NCBI GenBank assembly: GCA_030840445.1
Contig: JAVEEN010000046.1
Coordinates: forward strand, 1-41,532
Length of the DNA stretch: 41,532 bases
Direction of reading: 5' to 3'
DNA from: Pseudonocardiales bacterium
GTDB taxonomy: Bacteria > Actinomycetota > Actinomycetes > Mycobacteriales > Jatrophihabitantaceae
Of this stretch, positions 10,418-18,459 are shown piece by piece. Numbering within the stretch: the first letter of the stretch is position 1; the number at the start of each line of letters is the position of its first letter. The position numbers were made by a program, and so were the translations under genes. Under the pieces are notes generated by a model. The model saw nothing but the letters and a program-made list of their open reading frames with translations. It ran no database searches and was not told the origin of the DNA.

Positions 10418-12045
10418 ACGAGGCCGTTGATCTGCCCGAACTGGCCGATCTGCGCGGCCGGGTCCGGGTGTGGATCGCCGATGAGGTCGAGGACGGCGAT
10501 GCTTCGGAGCTGCAAGCGTTGCTGGACAACGCCAACGGCGGGGACGATGCCGCGCTGGCTGAGCTGGCGGATCGGTTCGCCGGCACCCTTACCTTCGGAA
10601 CAGCCGGTCTGCGTGGGCCGTTGCGGGCCGGCCCGAACGGTATGAACACGGCCGTGGTGCGCCGGGCGGCCAGCGGGCTTGCTGGGTACCTGAACCAAAG
10701 CGGCCATGCAGGTGGCATCGTGGTCATCGGCTATGACGGACGGCACCGCTCCAGGTGCTTCGCCGAGGACTCTGCTCGGATCTTCGCGGCCGCCGGCTTC
10801 GACGCCCGGCTGTTGCCCCGGCTGTTGCCGACGCCGGTACTGGCCTTTGCGGTGCAACACCTGGGGGCAGCCGCCGGCGTCATGGTGACCGCGTCGCACA
10901 ATCCACCGCAGGACAACGGTTACAAGGTCTATTCGTCCGATGGGGCCCAGATCGCGCCGCCGACGGATTCTGAGATCGAGACTCAGATCCGCGCGGTTGG
11001 CTCGGTGCGTTCGATTTCCCTCGCGACGACCTTCTCGGTATTGGACGAATCCATCGTCGACGACTACGTCGGGGCCGTTTCGGCTCTGGCGCAACGGGAT
11101 TCGCCGCGCGACTTACGCCTGGTGCACACCGCAATGCACGGGGTCGGTACCTCCGTGGTGCGGGCCGTCCTCACTGCCGCGGGCTTCGCGAAGCCGATCG
11201 AAGTGGCCGAGCAGGCCGAGCCCGATCCTGAGTTTCCCACTGTCGCATTCCCCAACCCGGAGGAGCCCGGTGCCATGGACCTGGCCTTGGCCCTTGCCGA
11301 GCGGTCGTCAGCGGATCTGATCATCGCTAACGATCCCGACGCCGACCGCTGCGCCGTCGGGGCCAGGTTCGGCCGGGAATGGCGGATGCTGCGCGGCGAC
11401 GAGGTGGGGGTATTGCTCGCGGATTGGCTGATCCGGCAGGGTAAGCGCGGGACGTATGCCACGACCATCGTCTCCTCCACCATGTTGTCGGCAATGGCGG
11501 CCAGACACGGGCTGGGCTTTGCTGAGACGTTGACCGGTTTCAAGTGGATATCCCGAGCAGCACCGGACCTCGTTTACGGGTATGAGGAAGCCCTCGGCTA
11601 TGCCGTTGCCCCGTCGCTGGTCCGTGACAAGGACGGAGTGTCGGCCGCGTTGTTGATCGCTGAGATGGCGGCCTCGCTCAAGGCGGCTGGATCGTCTCTG
11701 CCGCAGCGGCTGACGGAATTGGCAGCCGAGTATGGGCTGTACCTGACCAGCCAGCTCTCCTGGAGGTTGTCGGATCTCTCGTTGATCAGCGATGCGATGG
11801 CGCGCGTGCGAACCCGACCGCCGGCGACCCTGCTCGGTAGGCCGGTAACCATGACCGATCTCGCTCCGGACAACGATGTGGTGATCCTGCGCTTCGAGCA
11901 CGGCCGAGTCGTGGTCAGACCGTCCGGGACCGAATCGAAGTGCAAGGCCTATCTGGAACTGGTCATCCCGGAAGGCTCGGCGGAGGTGGCCTCAAAAAAC
12001 ATGGCTGCGTTGTCGAGCGAGGTGACTGCGCTCATCGGCCTGTGA
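10414..12045 (+). CDS. pmmB: Phospho-sugar mutase (phosphomannomutase/phosphoglucomutase family)
   Basis: GTAGLRG, VMVTASHNPPQDNGYKVY, NDPDADRCAV, RPSGTESKCKAYLE: alpha-D-phosphohexomutase motifs. Confidence 0.93.
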   Translation: MNEAVDLPELADLRGRVRVWIADEVEDGDASELQALLDNANGGDDAALAELADRFAGTLTFGTAGLRGPLRAGPNGMNTAVVRRAASGLAGYLNQSGHAGGIVVIGYDGRHRSRCFAEDSARIFAAAGFDARLLPRLLPTPVLAFAVQHLGAAAGVMVTASHNPPQDNGYKVYSSDGAQIAPPTDSEIETQIRAVGSVRSISLATTFSVLDESIVDDYVGAVSALAQRDSPRDLRLVHTAMHGVGTSVVRAVLTAAGFAKPIEVAEQAEPDPEFPTVAFPNPEEPGAMDLALALAERSSADLIIANDPDADRCAVGARFGREWRMLRGDEVGVLLADWLIRQGKRGTYATTIVSSTMLSAMAARHGLGFAETLTGFKWISRAAPDLVYGYEEALGYAVAPSLVRDKDGVSAALLIAEMAASLKAAGSSLPQRLTELAAEYGLYLTSQLSWRLSDLSLISDAMARVRTRPPATLLGRPVTMTDLAPDNDVVILRFEHGRVVVRPSGTESKCKAYLELVIPEGSAEVASKNMAALSSEVTALIGL

Positions 12046-12135
12046 CCAGCCCTTCGGTTCCGCCACAACGGCAACGTCCCTAGAAGGGGCAGTCGTCGTC
12101 GGGTGATTCGGGCAAAACGCCCACCCAGCCAGAGT

Positions 12136-12163
12136 TGTGGATAACCCACCACCCTGTGCACAA
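12136..12163. other. DnaA-box-like pair: TGTGGATAA (12136-12144) and TGTGCACAA (12155-12163)
   Basis: The first is the exact reverse complement of TTATCCACA; the second is one mismatch from TGTGGACAA (reverse complement of TTGTCCACA). Confidence 0.35.
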
Positions 12164-12170
12164 CGCCATC

Positions 12171-12242
12171 CTGCGCAACAGGCGCCCTGCGCAACAGGCG
12201 CCCTGCGCAACAGACCCGCGCATCAGACCCCCTGCGCAACAG
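12171..12242. repeat. 16-bp tandem repeat CTGCGCAACAGGCGCC (about 3 copies plus a displaced partial copy)
   Basis: CTGCGCAACAG begins at 12171, 12187, 12203 and 12232. Confidence 0.9.
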
Positions 12243-12260
12243 CGGCAGGTGCGAGGCGGT

Positions 12261-13361
12261 TCAGGCGCGGCGCTGGACGGTCCTTCGGCGGCGTCCGAGG
12301 ATCAGCAGCGGTCCGCCGATCGTGATCAGCGCGAATCCCAGGATGAGTAGCGGTCCGGGCGGTGCGCTTGGCCCGGTTGGGGGCAGCGACGTGCCCGGCG
12401 GACCGGACAGCGAAGGGGTGGGGGTGGCTGCTGTCCTCGGGACAGCAGCGAGGGAGGCCGACCGACTGGCGGCGGCCCGGGAGGCGGCGGCCGCCGAGGA
12501 CGACCTCGCCGCAGCCGAAACCGAAGCGGCTGTGGAGCGGTAGGCCGAAGCCGACGCCGAGGCGGCAGCGGAGGTCGCGGCACAGCCCGGCGCGCTGAAG
12601 GTGTTGTGGTCAAGGGTGACGGCGCCGGTGCGTGCCATCGCTTGCCCTTCGACCGTCACGCCGGTGGTGACGGTGACCGAGGCCAGCGCCATGATCGTTC
12701 CCTTGAAGGTCGATCCGGTGCCCAGCGTTGCCGAGCTCGCGACCTGCCAGAAGACGTTGCAGGCTTGGGCGCCGTTGCTGACTATGACACTGCTTGCCGA
12801 GTCGGTGACGAGCGTCGATCCGATTTGAAAGATGAACACCGCATCAGGATTACCTTGGCCGTTGAGGGTCAACGGTCCGCCGATGTCCAGGGACGTGCTG
12901 GCCTTGTAGACACCGGCGGTCAGCGTCTTACCGACCAGGGCCGGGCCGATCAGGCCACCGGTTGCCGGTCGACTGGCGGCATCGCCGTAGGCGGCGGTCA
13001 GGTTGTTCTGAGCCAATAGTGCAGCAGCGTTACCCGCGTTGGTGGCACCGCCGACGAGTCCGGGTGGGAAGCCGGTGATCGAGCTGGCGCCGTTCGGGCT
13101 CAGCCCGAGATCGCCACCGAGTGTGGTGGTCGGCGCGGCAACGGTGGTCGTGTTGGTCACCGCGGTGGCGCCGAGCACCGAGTAGGTGGCTGCGGTACCT
13201 AGCTCCACCTTCGCGGTGGCGGCATAGGCGTGTGATGGTGCTGCAACCAGTCCGGCCGCCAGCAAGGCAATGACGCCCGCGATGACCATGAGCGCCCCGC
13301 CGAGTCGGATCGGGCTTGGCCCTTGGACAGTTCGGGTCGCACTTGTAGCGCCATTCGTCAT
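12261..13361 (-). CDS. DUF3494 (ice-binding-like) secreted, sortase-anchored surface protein
   Basis: Signal peptide; VELGTAATYSVLGATAVTNTT...GDLGLSPNGASSITGFPPG...TLTAGVYKASTSLDIGGPLTLNGQGNPDAVFIFQIGSTL...NVFWQVASSATLGTGSTFKGTIMA; Ala/Ser-rich stalk; C-terminal LPPTG-hydrophobic-RRRR. Confidence 0.9.
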   Translation of the reverse strand: MTNGATSATRTVQGPSPIRLGGALMVIAGVIALLAAGLVAAPSHAYAATAKVELGTAATYSVLGATAVTNTTTVAAPTTTLGGDLGLSPNGASSITGFPPGLVGGATNAGNAAALLAQNNLTAAYGDAASRPATGGLIGPALVGKTLTAGVYKASTSLDIGGPLTLNGQGNPDAVFIFQIGSTLVTDSASSVIVSNGAQACNVFWQVASSATLGTGSTFKGTIMALASVTVTTGVTVEGQAMARTGAVTLDHNTFSAPGCAATSAAASASASAYRSTAASVSAAARSSSAAAASRAAASRSASLAAVPRTAATPTPSLSGPPGTSLPPTGPSAPPGPLLILGFALITIGGPLLILGRRRRTVQRRA

Positions 13362-13528
13362 GGCGGGCCCTTCGTCGAGCTGCAACCGCCCCCGGCGGGA
13401 TGTTCACGACCTGGTGATCCAGGGTGATCGTGCCTCAGTGGCGAGCGAGTGACGTCGGATGGTTCCACTTGTAGATCAAGAGCTCTGACCATCGGTGGCC
13501 CGAAGAGTTCAGCCCGTTGCGCGTGCGC

Positions 13529-13559
13529 GGCTGCTCGGGCCCCCGGGCGCCGAGCAGCC
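13529..13559. other. Perfect 10-bp stem hairpin GGCTGCTCGG-N11-CCGAGCAGCC
   Basis: Inverted repeat read directly in a ~400-bp non-coding region. Confidence 0.6.
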
Positions 13560-13689
13560 CCCGCGCGCAGTGCGATGGTTACGCCCGCGTGGGGTAGTCA
13601 GTAGCTGATCGTCACGGGCGAGATCAGCGATGAATCCGATATGCGAAAAGGCCCGAACCAAGGGCGACCCTACGCCGATTACACAGTCC

Positions 13690-13723
13690 TGGCTATGGGC
13701 GAGCAGTGGCTATGGGCGAGCAG
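13690..13723. repeat. 17-bp perfect tandem duplication TGGCTATGGGCGAGCAG x2
   Basis: Copies at 13690-13706 and 13707-13723. Confidence 0.95.
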
Positions 13724-13763
13724 TTGAGATAGATGGGTGGCAGCGCTGTGGCACGCTGACGAC

Positions 13764-14039
13764 ATGATCGAGCAACCCTCCGAGGATCCGCAATTGCCGG
13801 ACGAGGACGAGGCTCCGGGAGGTCAACCAGCTCCCTCGCCGAGCAGCCAGCCGGCGTGGGAAGCACAAAGACCGCTGATTCTCGCCGTCCTCGGCGTGCT
13901 GCTGGTGGTCATCGGCCTGCTGCTGAATCGAACTCACGGCACGGTTCATCTGATCGTCACGGTCGTCGGCGTGCTGCTGCTCGGCGGCGCGGCCGCATTC
14001 GTGCTTGCCCACCCCGCCATCCGCAGCAGGAGGCGCTGA
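13764..14039 (+). CDS. Small hypothetical protein with two predicted transmembrane segments
   Basis: MIEQPSEDPQLPDEDEA... PLILAVLGVLLVVIGLLL, LIVTVVGVLLLGGAAAFVLA; basic C-terminus. Confidence 0.6.
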   Translation: MIEQPSEDPQLPDEDEAPGGQPAPSPSSQPAWEAQRPLILAVLGVLLVVIGLLLNRTHGTVHLIVTVVGVLLLGGAAAFVLAHPAIRSRRR

Positions 14040-14101
14040 CCAGCCACCGAGCGGCTGGACGCTCGCCTCGCTCGCGCTCCGAACTCCACCGGACCCGGAT
14101 A

Positions 14102-15034
14102 TCAGGACGTGGGCGTGGCAGTTCCGGTCGGCGACGCCCGGCCACCCGACGTCGTGGCGGTCTTGGTTGCCGGCGAGCTGTCAGTCGGAGACGAAGGGGG
14201 CTTGACTGCCGGCGAGATGCCACTCGACGACACCGATGGGCTGACCGAATCCGAGACCGACGGTGTGGGACCCGGCGAGTATGTGCCGAACGCCGCCCCG
14301 CTGTCGCGCTCGATGACCGATCGGAGCAGCCCGCGGGCGTCGATTGCTGCCTCAGCGAAGAATCCGTGCTGCGCGGCGGCGACGAACTGGGCCACCGTGC
14401 AGGACGAGCCCGCCGGCGGGCAGATCGACCCGGCCGACACGATGGACACCCGCGCCGCCAGCCCCGCGGTGTAGATCTCGGTCGAAGAGACGGAGTACAG
14501 GTCATTGCCACCGAAGCCGGAGCCGTGCTGGACCGAGGCGTAGTGGAACCTGACCTTGGCCTGCGCGGTGTCGTAACCGCTGACATAGATCACGGCGTTA
14601 CCCGCCGGACCGGGGGAAGTCGGCGCCGGCCCCACCTGTCCGGTGACACCGGTGCTCGGCGGCGGGGTGGAAGCCGTTTGGCGCGCTGCCGGGCCAGGAC
14701 CGGAGGCCTGCGCACCTGGCGTAGTAGGTCCAGCTGAACGGGATGGCGAAGCCGGTGTCTTCACGGCAACGGGGCCCTGGCCGGCAGCGGACGCACCGGT
14801 CCGAGGTGATCGAGACGAAGTAGCCACAGTTACGATCGGCGAACCGCTGCCATGGCTAGGCCGCATCTCGGGTAGCCCGATGGTCGAAGCCGTGAGGACG
14901 GTCGCGGCCACCGCAACCGAGCCGCCCAGCATCGCCAGCACCATGCCGCCGCCGATTGCGAAGGGTCCGAGGACCACCCGGCGGGCGTTCAACCCGGCCA
15001 GCCCGCGGCGCTCCCGCGGAATTTCCTCGAACAT
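14102..15034 (-). CDS. Hypothetical Pro/Ser/Thr-rich membrane-anchored extracytoplasmic protein
   Basis: N-terminal TM (VLGPFAIGGGMVLAMLGGSVAVAATVLTA), low-complexity linker, compact core (NAVIYVSGYDTAQAKVRFHYASVQHG...SICPPAGSSCTVAQFVAAA), Ser/Pro-rich tail. Confidence 0.7.
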   Translation of the reverse strand: MFEEIPRERRGLAGLNARRVVLGPFAIGGGMVLAMLGGSVAVAATVLTASTIGLPEMRPSHGSGSPIVTVATSSRSPRTGASAAGQGPVAVKTPASPSRSAGPTTPGAQASGPGPAARQTASTPPPSTGVTGQVGPAPTSPGPAGNAVIYVSGYDTAQAKVRFHYASVQHGSGFGGNDLYSVSSTEIYTAGLAARVSIVSAGSICPPAGSSCTVAQFVAAAQHGFFAEAAIDARGLLRSVIERDSGAAFGTYSPGPTPSVSDSVSPSVSSSGISPAVKPPSSPTDSSPATKTATTSGGRASPTGTATPTS

Positions 15035-15103
15035 CCATCAGCCCCTGACGCTGTACCGCAGACCTCGCCCGTTCACTGCTAAGACGCAGACGAGAACCAA
15101 AAC

Positions 15104-15122
15104 GTTGCGTCAACGACGCAAC
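15104..15122 (-). terminator. 8-bp stem hairpin GTTGCGTC-GTT-GACGCAAC followed by GTTTT on the reverse strand; terminator or operator
   Basis: Perfect inverted repeat between upp and the downstream minus-strand gene; short T-run on the minus-strand transcript. Confidence 0.45.
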
Positions 15123-15250
15123 TCTCGCAAGCGATTAATCCATTTCGAGATGTGACTGTGCCAAACGAACCCTGAGACAAGCCTAAATGCGCCCACTGAC
15201 AACGACGGCCCGTAGCGCGTATCCCCAGGCGCACCGTCACGCAAGGGCGG

Positions 15251-15874
15251 TCAGCGTGGTCCGAACTGCCGGTCACCGGCATCGCCAAGGCCAGGGACGA
15301 TGTAGGCATTGGCATTCAGGCCGTCATCGATGCTCGCGGTGTAGATGGCCGCAGCTAATCCGCTTGCCGCCAGCCGCGACACGCCCTCCGGCGCAGCAAG
15401 GGCGCAGATGACCACGATCTCCGAGGCCCCGCGCGAGGCGAGCAGGCCGCAACAATGCACCAGCGACCCGCCGGTGGCGAGCATCGGGTCGAGCACCAGG
15501 ACGGAGCGTCCGGCCAGGGATGGCGGCAGGGAGGCCATGTAAGCCTCCGGGTCGTGGGTTTCCTCGTTGCGCGCCAAGCCCACGAACCCCATCTGTGCCT
15601 CGGGCAGCAGGTTGAACGCCGCCTCGGCCATGCCCAGGCCGGCTCGCAGTACCGGGACCAGAAGCGGCGGATTCGCCAGGGTGGTCCCTGTCGTCGGTCC
15701 CACCGGCGTGGTGATGTCGATATCGGTGACCTCGAGATCGCGGGTCGCCTCGTACACCAACAACGTTGCCAGCTCCCGCAAGGCGGCCCGGAACTCGGCG
15801 TTGCTGGAAGTCTGGTCGCGCATCACAGACAGACGGGTACGGACGATGGGATGCTCTACGACAACGGTGCGCAC
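15251..15874 (-). CDS. upp: Uracil phosphoribosyltransferase
   Basis: NAEFRAALRELATLLVYEATRDL, LVPVLRAGLGMAEA, LDPMLATGGSLVH, YIVPGLGDAGDRQFGPR. GTG start at 15874 set by -10 TAGGCT 7 nt upstream. Confidence 0.95.
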   Translation of the reverse strand: MRTVVVEHPIVRTRLSVMRDQTSSNAEFRAALRELATLLVYEATRDLEVTDIDITTPVGPTTGTTLANPPLLVPVLRAGLGMAEAAFNLLPEAQMGFVGLARNEETHDPEAYMASLPPSLAGRSVLVLDPMLATGGSLVHCCGLLASRGASEIVVICALAAPEGVSRLAASGLAAAIYTASIDDGLNANAYIVPGLGDAGDRQFGPR

Positions 15875-15881
15875 GCCGCAG

Positions 15882-15887
15882 AGCCTA
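15882..15887 (-). promoter_or_regulatory. Putative -10 box (TAGGCT), 7 nt before upp GTG
   Basis: Reverse strand TAGGCTctgcggcGTG. Confidence 0.5.
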
Positions 15888-15900
15888 TCGGGGCCCACTT

Positions 15901-15933
15901 CGATCCGGTGCCGATCCGGCGCCGATCCAGCGC
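15901..15933. repeat. 11-bp iterated repeat CGATCCGG(T/C)GC x3 in upp/deoC divergent intergenic region
   Basis: CGATCCGGTGC CGATCCGGCGC CGATCCAGCGC, contiguous. Confidence 0.85.
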
Positions 15934-16024
15934 GCAGCGGCCGGTGCGTCGGCTATCGAACTCAGCCGTCCCGAGGACATCGGCACCGGCAGAAGTTGCC
16001 TGCCCGCCCGGCACAGCCGACACC

Positions 16025-16030
16025 TAGACT
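16025..16030 (+). promoter_or_regulatory. Putative -10 box (TAGACT), 6 nt before deoC GTG
   Basis: TAGACTggaccgGTG. Confidence 0.55.
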
Positions 16031-16036
16031 GGACCG

Positions 16037-16999
16037 GTGACGATCACCTCGGTAGCTTCCGGGACGTCCGGTCTCTCCGATGTGACCAGCGACGACGCCT
16101 CGCTCAGACGGTTCCTGCACGGCCTCCCTGGTGTGGACCAGGTCGGTGCTGAGGGCCGCGCCGCCGCGCTCGCCACCCGGAGCATCAAGACCACCGCGAA
16201 AGCCTGGGCCATCGACGCAGCCATCGGCATGGTCGATCTGACCACCCTGGAGGGCTCCGATACGCCAGGGAAGGTGCGGTCGCTGTGTGCCAAGGCCGTT
16301 CGGCCTGATCCGTCTGATCCCAGCACCCCGTCGGTGGCCGCTGTCTGCGTCTACCCCGACCTGGTCGCGACCGCCGTACAGGCCTTGCAAGGCTCGAAGG
16401 TGCAGATCGCCTCGGTCGCCACCGCCTTTCCGTCGGGACGGGCTTCGCTGCAGACCAAGCTGGCGGATGTGCGTGACGCGGTGCTCGCCGGTGCGAGCGA
16501 GATCGACATGGTCATCGACCGGGGTGCGTTCCTCGCCGGCCGTTACCTTCGGGTGTTCGACGAGATCACCGCGGTGAAACAGGCTTGCGGCGCCGCTCAC
16601 CTCAAGGTCATCCTCGAGACCGGCGAACTGGTCACGCTGGATAGTGTCCGGCGTGCCTCCTGGTTGGCGCTGCTCGCCGGTGGCGACTTCATCAAGACCT
16701 CCACCGGCAAGATCAGCCCGGCCGCGACGCCGCCCGTCGCCCTGATCATGTTGCAGGCGGTCCGGGACTTTGCCGCCCGGACCGGTGAGGTCCGCGGCGT
16801 CAAGCTCGCCGGTGGAATCCGCACCACCAAGGAGGCCGTGCGCTATCTCGTCATGGTCAACGAGGTCGCGGGGCCCCGGTGGCTGAGCCCGCACAGCTTC
16901 CGCTTCGGCGCCTCCACCCTGCTGAACGATCTGCTGCAGCAGCGGCACAAACTGACCACCGGTGCCTATGACGGCGCCGACTACGTCTCGATCGACTAG
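16037..16999 (+). CDS. deoC: Deoxyribose-phosphate aldolase
   Basis: AAVCVYPDLV, ASVATAFPSGRASLQTKLADVRDAVLAGASEIDMVIDRGAFL, LKVILETGEL, FIKTSTGK, VRGVKLAGGIRTTKEA. Confidence 0.94.
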   Translation: MTITSVASGTSGLSDVTSDDASLRRFLHGLPGVDQVGAEGRAAALATRSIKTTAKAWAIDAAIGMVDLTTLEGSDTPGKVRSLCAKAVRPDPSDPSTPSVAAVCVYPDLVATAVQALQGSKVQIASVATAFPSGRASLQTKLADVRDAVLAGASEIDMVIDRGAFLAGRYLRVFDEITAVKQACGAAHLKVILETGELVTLDSVRRASWLALLAGGDFIKTSTGKISPAATPPVALIMLQAVRDFAARTGEVRGVKLAGGIRTTKEAVRYLVMVNEVAGPRWLSPHSFRFGASTLLNDLLQQRHKLTTGAYDGADYVSID

Positions 17000-17007
17000 G
17001 CAGACAA

Positions 17008-18459
17008 GTGGATACCTTCGATAACGCCAATCCCTTCCAGTACGCGCCGGCCCCGGAATCCCGAGACATTGCCAGGCTCAAGCCGTCCTATGGCATATAC
17101 CTCAACGGCGAGTTCCGCAATGGCCGCGGTGAAGCGGTCAAGACCATCAACCCGGCTACCGAGGAACCGCTGGCCGAGGTTGCCGAAGCGGACGCGGCAG
17201 ATGTCGATGATGCCGTCAGCGCGGCCCGCGCGGCCTACCAGGGAACCTGGTCTCGCACCACGCCGGCGGAACGCTCGAAGTACCTGTTCCGGATAGCCCG
17301 CGCCATCCAGGAGCGCGGCCGGGAACTGGCGGTCTTGGAAACCCTCGACAACGGCAAGCCGATCTCGGAATCCCGTGACGTGGATATCCCCACCGCGGCG
17401 GCGCATTTCTTCTACTACGCCGGTTGGGCGGACAAGCTGGGCTATGCCGGCTTCGGCCCCGAGCCGCGGGCGATCGGCGTCGCAGGCCAGATCATCCCCT
17501 GGAACTTCCCGCTGCTGATGGCCGCGTGGAAGATCGCTCCGGCGCTGGCGACCGGTAACACCGTTGTGCTGAAACCGGCCGAGACGACGCCATTGACGGC
17601 GATCACGCTGGCCGAGATCATCGCCGAGTGCGACCTGCCAGCCGGTGTCGTGAACATCCTGCCGGGCGGTCCGTCCGTCGGCCAAGCCCTGGTCGACCAT
17701 CCCGGCGTCGACAAGATCGCCTTCACCGGTTCTACGGCCGTCGGTAAGCAGATCCAGAAATCCGTTGCCGTATCGGGCAAACGGCTCTCGTTGGAACTGG
17801 GCGGCAAGGCGGCCAACATCGTGTTCGACGACGCGCCGATCGACCAGGCGGTCGAGGGCATCGTGAACGGGATCTTCTTCAACCAGGGGCATGTCTGCTG
17901 CGCCGGATCCCGCCTGCTCGTCCAGGAATCGGTGCACGAGGAAGTCATCGCCGCTCTGCAGGAGCGGTTGCAAACACTTCGGATGGGTGACCCGCTGGAC
18001 AAGAACACCGACATCGGCGCGATCAACTCGGCGGCCCAGTTGGCGCGGGTGCGAGCCCTGGCCGATTCGGGTGACGCCGAGGGCGCCATTCGCTGGTCGC
18101 CCGAATGTCACCTTCCCGACAAGGGTTTTTGGTTCCCGCCCACCATCTTCACCGGTGTAAGTCAGGCCAACCGGATCGCCCGCGAGGAGATCTTCGGCCC
18201 GGTGCTGTCGGTGCTCACCTTCCGTACCCCGGCCGAAGCTGTCGAGAAGGCCAACAACACGCCGTACGGACTGAGCGCCGGCATCTGGACCGAGAAGGGT
18301 TCGCGGATCCTGTGGATGGCCAACAGACTCCGGGCCGGTGTGATCTGGGCGAACACCTTCAACCGGTTCGACCCGACGTCACCGTTCGGCGGCTACCAGG
18401 AATCCGGCTTCGGGCGCGAGGGCGGCCGCCACGGTTTGGAGGCATACCTTGCCCAGTAA
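17008..18459 (+). CDS. Aldehyde dehydrogenase family protein (full length)
   Basis: IIPWNFPLLMAAWKIAPALATGNTVVLKPAE, FTGSTAVGKQIQ, LELGGKAANIVFDDA, FNQGHVCCAGSRLLVQ (catalytic Cys). Confidence 0.94.
   Translation: MDTFDNANPFQYAPAPESRDIARLKPSYGIYLNGEFRNGRGEAVKTINPATEEPLAEVAEADAADVDDAVSAARAAYQGTWSRTTPAERSKYLFRIARAIQERGRELAVLETLDNGKPISESRDVDIPTAAAHFFYYAGWADKLGYAGFGPEPRAIGVAGQIIPWNFPLLMAAWKIAPALATGNTVVLKPAETTPLTAITLAEIIAECDLPAGVVNILPGGPSVGQALVDHPGVDKIAFTGSTAVGKQIQKSVAVSGKRLSLELGGKAANIVFDDAPIDQAVEGIVNGIFFNQGHVCCAGSRLLVQESVHEEVIAALQERLQTLRMGDPLDKNTDIGAINSAAQLARVRALADSGDAEGAIRWSPECHLPDKGFWFPPTIFTGVSQANRIAREEIFGPVLSVLTFRTPAEAVEKANNTPYGLSAGIWTEKGSRILWMANRLRAGVIWANTFNRFDPTSPFGGYQESGFGREGGRHGLEAYLAQ

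Noticed and set aside
10057-11094. 345-aa minus-strand ORF opposite pmmB
   Set aside because: Antisense shadow of a clear phosphohexomutase; Arg-rich, low-coherence translation.
13529-13559. Hairpin with C-rich loop as a known 6C RNA
   Set aside because: Only five consecutive C in the loop and no second matching C-rich hairpin seen; retained only as an unassigned structure.
13856-14737. 293-aa Arg-rich plus-strand ORF
   Set aside because: Overlaps the small TM gene and the 14102-15034 gene; extreme Arg/Gly composition typical of a GC-rich wrong frame.
16996-18111. 371-aa minus-strand ORF opposite the aldehyde dehydrogenase
   Set aside because: Shadow ORF from high-GC codon bias; the plus-strand ALDH has full family motifs and the antisense product has no recognisable domain.
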